From Leptasterias polaris (lineage: Eukaryota > Echinodermata > Asteroidea > Forcipulatida > Asteriidae): a stretch of DNA of 64,000 nt. Position numbers and translations under genes: made by a program. How positions within the stretch are numbered: the first letter of the stretch is position 1; each line of letters starts with the position of its first letter. The notes beneath the pieces were generated by a model that saw only the letters and a list, made by a program, of their open reading frames with translations, did no database searches and was not told the origin of the DNA. The stretch covers positions 2,666,001 to 2,730,000 of the forward strand of contig JAZGTN010000052.1 in assembly GCA_037783415.1 (NCBI GenBank). Reading direction: 5' to 3'. Shown one piece after another: positions 58,440 to 64,000 of the stretch.

Positions 58440-58787
58440 TTAAAGGGTGTGTACAACATTGGTAAGATTGAAATATAAATGTTCACACAGATTTGCACAA
58501 AACTGACATGGTATAAAGATGTTCATGGTGGAAAACTTCCCTTGAAATAGTTTTGCTTGAAATGCTATAGTTTTTAGGAAATGAATAAAAAATTGGTGAT
58601 AAACTTGAATCCGGTGTTTGAAAACAGCATGAAAACTATGATGGGTGTTTTTTCACTGTTTTCTCATGACTAAGAAGACCAATTTAGCTTTTAAAGTTTC
58701 ACAGGTTTGTTATTTTATGTATTTGTTGGGTCATCGAGTGTGGATACTGGTCCTTTGACAATTACCATTGTTGGACATTGTCTTTAA
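58440..58787. repeat. TTAAAGGG MITE family B copy
   Basis: A 348-bp element from TTAAAGGGTGTGTACAACAT to the inverted ACCATTGTTGGACATTGTCT plus TTAA. It is a close relative of 43095-43447. Confidence 0.75.
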
Positions 58788-58809
58788 CAAACATATTGTA
58801 CGTTGAGTG

Positions 58810-59185
58810 TTAAAGGCACTGAACATGTTTGGTAATTATCAAAGACCAGTATTGTCACTCGGTGTATCCCAACATATGCATAAAATAACAAACCTGTGAA
58901 AATTTGGGCTGAATCGGTCATCGAAGTTGCAAGAAAATAACGAAAGAAAAAACACCCTTGTTGCACAATTTTGTGTGCTTTCAGATGCTAATAAAAGGCT
59001 TCATGCATGAAGTATTTTATTATTTTAGTGAGAAGTTACCTCTTTCTCAAAAACTACGTTACTTCAGAGGGGGTGGTTTCTCACAATGTTTTATACTATC
59101 AACAGCTCTCCGTTGCTGGTTACCAAGTAAGTTTTTATGCTAATATATATTTTGAGTAATTACCAAACGTGTTCAGTCCCTTTAA
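58810..59185. repeat. TTAAAGGCACTGAACA MITE, complete
   Basis: A 376-bp element. Left TTAAAGGCACTGAACATGTT and TGGTAATTA pair with right TAATTACCA and AACGTGTTCAGTCCCTTTAA, a roughly 29-bp near-perfect inverted repeat. It lies only 22 bp from the previous family member. Confidence 0.8.
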
Positions 59186-61353
59186 CTCATTATATCCAGT
59201 CTCAGACATTATTTTGTGTGCCAAGTTCCATGGTTGTATTACCAAAGGCACATCCCATCACCGCCGTACTATGAGGCCGGGTTCTTGGCTGTGCATTTCT
59301 TCACGTCTAAAATTGAAACAATGTTTTCATTGTTTTCATGAACTGTGCCCTTTTAAGTCAAACGACTTGAGAGAAAACAACCGAAGGTAGTTTTTGACCT
59401 TTTACGGATATTACGGATCTCCGGGAGGCAATTGTCTTTTTTGTAGTCCAAAAAATTCCTTTCTCATTTTTGAAACCATCACCCAAGGGAATACCGTATA
59501 CCAGCTTACACCAGTACACAGATAACGTGGCCGTATATCCCGTCAATACGAGTTATTGAACTTGAAGTTCAAAGTTTGTAAAATAATGGTTCGAGTTTCA
59601 ATCTTGCCGAGAAGGGCTCGTGAAATTAAGGAGTCAACATCCCGTGTGACTTTATCACACCAAGACGACTAATACTGAAGCTACGATGATATGTCGACTT
59701 TTTTCGGTTCGGCACGACGTCTCGGTGGTTTACACCCCTATGTTCTGATACCCCTATCTAACCCTAACCTCAACCCTTACCCTTACCCCTACCCTAGCGT
59801 GAAGATCACGAGGGGGTAATCGGAACTGATAGGGGTGGCGAAGTCGGAACAGAGAGAAGTCACATTCTCGGTTAATAGTGCCACCACACGTAAACTTCTT
59901 AGGTTCACCATAAACGTTGCCTTGTATTGCATCTCGCTGACTCGACGTGTCCGTCACTTATTCTACACAAAATAAGTCGACAACGACGACACAGTTTTTC
60001 TTTTTATCTGTAAAAAGCGGTGAAGCTCTGTTCATGAAAAAGGTAAGATTATTTATCATAAACCGAGGTTATTCAGAACGGTAACATCACTCGGCAGTAC
60101 AAAGGTTTCCTCTATTTCAATAGCTGATATTTTCCCCGCTGCAAACACGAACACTGTGTTTATGCCTTCTCATCATGCACCATGCCGATGTCGCCTATAC
60201 TTTATGGAGAGACCGGTCAAGCGAAACCCTCCATGCATTGTGTGGGGTAGGTATAGTTGAATTCAAACAACTAGTATATACTAGTTGTACTTATACCGAC
60301 AACTTTATCATATTTGAAGTATACATTGCGTTAATATAACTGGAGAGTTTTTGAAGCGAATGCACACAACCTATTGCGGGTGAGTGAATAATTATTTCTT
60401 TACTCCTTAGACCCAATTCCACTTTTCCTTGATTTTTGTTTTTTGGCATGGTATTTTCCCTTTCTGTGTGAGCAATGATGTTGTAACTTTAAGGTGCTGG
60501 GATATTGAGTTCAGCTAATCATAATGCAAGTTATGACCACCTAAAGTTTAACATGACAAAATTTATATTGCATACAAGACCCATGTTCTATAATTCAGTT
60601 CATTTCCCCGACCCTGAGTATAGTTTGATTTGTGTTTGTCCCAAATCGTGTGCCTGGAGTATGGACGCCCTCCATCCACACGCAAAATGTACCTTTTATA
60701 ATCCCAAGGTTGTACGCAATAAAATGGCTCCGTACAAACAAATAATAATTATGGCATTACTGTTACTTTTTTGTTGCTAGAATTATCCTAAAGACATGTT
60801 CTCTCATTCAGAACTTAAGCTTCCTACTATGGTAGAAAGTCGATCAAACTTTCACATTCAGTTTTCTTGAGGCACAATTTTCTCTCTCAAAAGTACATAA
60901 ATTACTAACGTCTTGTTTCGTTCTTTTTCCGAGTACACGACGACACTTTTCGAATCGAATGTTATTCACCACGATTGTGCTTACAATGTTCAGATAATCA
61001 ACAGCTTTATGGCTGTCGTTTTATTTAAAATAAAAACATCGAAAGGTAAACATGAGAGTCGAACGGAGAGTGTGGGACACTTTTTCGTGTCCAGTCTTGT
61101 TCATGGTCTGTGTATTTGCTCAGTGAATTCGGTGGGTTGTTGTGTTTGTACAGTTGGGCTGTTGTTACAGGGTGGGGGATGAGATGAGAGGCAGGGGAGC
61201 ATCCCCCTCTTTTATAAATATGGAAATTGAATAGTAAGCATTTAACAAAAAACAAACGAACCACCACCCAAACAGACATTATTCTGATTGTTGATTTTAA
61301 TTTCTATGTATTGCGTGAACTTCCAGCTGCCCGGGAACCAGTTTATCTGCAAA

Positions 61354-63726
61354 ATGAATGAAAATACACATCCAGATAACCCGGAGTCTTCCGGGAAACC
61401 TGTGATGCTCACTTTCCAAAGTAACGCAACACCAGAGGATGAGATGTGCGGCTGTTCTCCCGTCGGATACCCAAGATGGCTCCAGTGTTTTGCTTCCATC
61501 AAGCTCTTCGTCCCGATCATCTCTTTGCAGATGATTCTAATCGCCTTCTATTCCTCCATCTTCGAGACGTCGCTCACCACGATTGAGACCCGCTACCAGA
61601 TGAGCATCGCGGAGTTCGGCCTCCTGACGACCATGTTCACAACGGGCTCTCTGGTGTCGACCGTCTTCGTGACACATTTCGGGGGTAGGCCATCCAGCCG
61701 ACGACCGGTGTGGATCGCCGTTGGAGGGATCATCACATCCCTTGGGATGTTCATGCACGCCATGCCTCAGTTTATCTTCTCACCGTACCAACCACCGTCG
61801 TCCACACTGCTAGGACTATCTGAGCTCAACACGTCGGGGACACCCACCGGTTTGTGCGCCCCTGATGTAGGGACCATGCAGGAGGATGGAGGTATCATTT
61901 GCGAAGAGAAAGATCTGCAAACTCTCTGGGAGAACAATGTTACGTTCATCATCTTCCTTATGGCAGAGCTTCTGGTCGGTATAGGTTTCGGACCGTTGCA
62001 ACCAGTTGTACTGTGCTATATTGATGATAGCGCCAGTACAGGAACAACGGCCTTGGCATCAGGTAGGTCAAGAATAGGGTGGCGAAAGTCGGGCTATGGG
62101 GGATCAAGGGAACATCTTGGGCTTATTCATATCCAACCCCAGCTAAATTTAAGGACCCTAAAAAGGGTTGAGCGGCTACAAAAAGGTAAGGAGGGGGGGC
62201 GGGCAATTATACGAACAGCGGCTAAGCCTTTAGACATCACTTTTACTGGAAGTGTACTACCACAGGAAAAAAATTAATGCTCCGGGAGTCAATTGAAAAA
62301 CCCAAAATGGGAAACCTTTTGTCAGTTGCAGTATTTGGTAACGGAATGTGTTATATGGCCTCGGGAAGATGTGGGAGCGTCGTGAGATTGGAATCATTAT
62401 TGTAATATTATTATTTAAAAAAGAAACTGTAGCGACAAGTATGGCTGTAGTGCAGTGGTTGACCTCAGTTTTTCATCAGCTGGGCCGAATAAATAAAAAA
62501 GTTATGAGCACAACATTTGGTAGTCGAAACGGGCTACCAGCCAATGAGCACAACATTTGGTCGTCGAAACGGGCTACCAGCCAGAATCTCATCATGTTTG
62601 TTTAGTAAGATTCCCATGCTAATACTTCTGCTTGGCCCACCTTACAAAGTTTTTATTCACGTGTATCCGTGTGATCAAGAAGGGGCTTGAGATTGAATCC
62701 TATAGGGCCTACCCCACCGAGTAACTAAAACTGACTGCCAATAATTATTTCATATTTATTTTGTTGTCATAAGGGGGGGGGGGGATTTTTGCTACAATGA
62801 TCTGTGTCTCTTCTACCCGTTGCAGGAATTTTCGAGAGCGTTTACGGGATAGGTGGTCTTATTGGTTTCCCAATTGCCGGTGGTATGCTGAGCCTGTGGG
62901 TAGATTTCAACCGTGTAGACGTCAGCGAGATCAGCCTCACCCCGGATGACTACGGCTGGGTAGGTGCCTGGTGGCTGGGATTTCTCATCATTTCAATCAC
63001 GTATTTCCTTCTCTCGTTTGTTCTGTTCTTGTTCCCAAACCGTCTACCCATGAGCCGTGGAAAGGAGGATGCTGGTATCAAGGAGGTCGAAGAGAGCAAC
63101 GGAGAAAGGGCAACGGATGGGAAGAAGCTAGTTCGAACATCTGCTCTGGCAGCTCTCAAAGGTACATGTAGACTGGTGCCCTGTAAGTCCAGGCACCGGT
63201 CTTACAAATCCAATAGTTTCATTGGATAGACATACATGCAATGACTCACCAGCAGGTTCTAGAGGCCGGTATCTGGTTCTATTCACCAGCCTCAAATTGT
63301 GACGTTAGATGTTCGAGCTAAGGTACAATGTAACAGTGACCATTTTGTGGAGACAAACGCTTTTTATAGCACAGACCCCCAAATGGGTCAGGACCCCTAT
63401 ATACTCGGAATACGGGTCAATTCTGACCGGCCAGGAGTTTTTCCCGCGTTTTTTCCCTTCATAAGGCCTACTTAAACCGGATTGATCAAGAGGAGTCTTT
63501 AACACACAACAGTGTATATATTATATACCACAGCATTTTTGATATTTTTTTATATTTTCAGAGTGGCCTCGCTCGGTATGGCGACTTCTAAAGAATCCAA
63601 TTTACCGTCTGAGCTGTTTGTCATATATCACGGAGAACGCCCTCTTCTATTCATTGTTCACCTTCTTCCCAAAGTACATGCAGGACCAGTTCAGCATCGA
63701 TGTGTTTACATCCGGCAATATAACCG
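61354..63726 (+). CDS. SLCO: SLCO/OATP organic anion transporter (N-terminal part)
   Basis: A 12-TM sodium-independent carrier of the organic anion transporting polypeptide family in the plasma membrane. Three exons join in phase: (acceptor 61327) ATG 61354-62062, 62826-63161 and 63562-63726. They give 403 residues before the frame continues beyond the window. TM1 is about 53-75 (ISLQMILIAFYSSIFETSLT), TM2 is in AEFGLLTTMFTTGSLVSTVF, and TM3 in WIAVGGIITSLGMFMHA. TM4 contains LMAELLVGIGFGPLQPVVLC, TM5 GIFESVYGIGGLIGFPIAGG, TM6 starts at GWVGAWWLGFL, and TM7 is within SCLSYITENALFYSLFTFF. The OATP signature D-x-RW-[IV]-GAWW-x-G-[FL]-L is present with Gly instead of Arg. Exon 2 ends in a charged cytoplasmic loop. 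The start was chosen as the first ATG after the acceptor, in the context AAAATGA. Confidence 0.93.
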
Positions 63727-64000
63727 GTATGATATGGTTTGTGTAATGTGTGTAAATGAGAAGTATAACTAGTAAACTTACGGGTACAACCATGACGGAT
63801 AAGTCTTTTGGGAGCAGTGTTGGCTCTGAAAAGAGCCGGTGTGCTTGACGTTTCGAACAGTATACTCTGCTCGTATTCAGACCTGAATCAGACTTACAAA
63901 AACAATCCATTGTGGTTTTCTTTAAAACATAACCAGATGATTAAAAAGACTGTTAAAGTATGTTTCACGGTGTGGCCTAATTATAAAATTATTGTTAATT

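Larger units (their letters stand above)
57096..61326. other. Gene-poor region upstream of SLCO gene
   Basis: No exon was recognised. It contains two adjacent TTAAAGG MITEs (58440-58787 and 58810-59185), an AT-rich stretch (57380-57800) and a CCCTAA/CCCTTA-like patch at 59757-59800. The donor-like AAAAAGGTAAGATT at about 60036-60049 could end a 5' UTR exon of the SLCO gene, but this is a guess. Confidence 0.5.

Noticed and set aside
60505..60780. 91-codon plus-strand frame upstream of the SLCO gene
   Set aside because: AT-rich, no domain, and no splice logic linking it to the transporter exons.
62063..62277. SLCO exon 1 continuing in frame to 62277
   Set aside because: Sequence after 62062 begins GTAGGT and loses all similarity to the transporter, while the next exon at 62826 continues TM5 in phase. 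The extension is intron read-through.

Overview
The window is animal nuclear DNA: AT-rich, with short GC-richer exons bounded by GT/AG introns, no operons, and abundant short transposable-element relics. Four conserved genes could be joined exon by exon in phase, and a fifth is cut by the right edge. The proteins look like deuterostome orthologues, and the repeat load (tRNA-derived SINEs, many small inverted-repeat MITEs, CR1/L2-like LINE tails) suggests a marine invertebrate. My best guess is an echinoderm, possibly a sea star; no single marker proves this.

Layout. (1) 1-7678, plus strand: the last 11 recognised exons of CCDC40, a ciliary axoneme assembly coiled-coil protein; its N-terminus lies left of the window. 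(2) 10269-19105, minus strand: complete YARS2, mitochondrial tyrosyl-tRNA synthetase, 12 exons, 474 aa. It is tail-to-tail with CCDC40, with facing poly(A) signals near 8.97-9.00 kb. (3) 20349-25911, plus strand: complete NAT9, a GNAT N-acetyltransferase, 7 exons, 202 aa, head-to-head with YARS2 across about 1.2 kb. (4) 25912-32085: repeat-rich intergenic DNA. (5) 32086-54930, minus strand: complete ADAP (ArfGAP with dual PH domains), 8 exons, 373 aa, with huge repeat-filled introns. (6) 56543-56850, plus strand: a lone exon resembling the farnesoic acid O-methyltransferase-like (Methyltransf_FA) domain, probably a gene fragment. (7) 57-61 kb: gene-poor DNA with MITEs. (8) 61354 to the right edge, plus strand: first three coding exons of an SLCO/OATP organic anion transporter.

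The genes are unrelated housekeeping or signalling genes that share no pathway I can see. The unusual material is non-coding: a perfect 23-bp-stem hairpin between YARS2 and NAT9; inverted MITE arms flanking NAT9 exons 5-6; two arrays of one 15-bp motif in an ADAP intron; a 450-bp hexamer-based minisatellite open on both strands; a 1.6-kb element with a perfect hairpin at each end; and an ArfGAP zinc finger with a loop 12 residues longer than usual. I found no convincing new multi-gene system. Repeat boundaries are approximate unless a terminal inverted repeat defines them.
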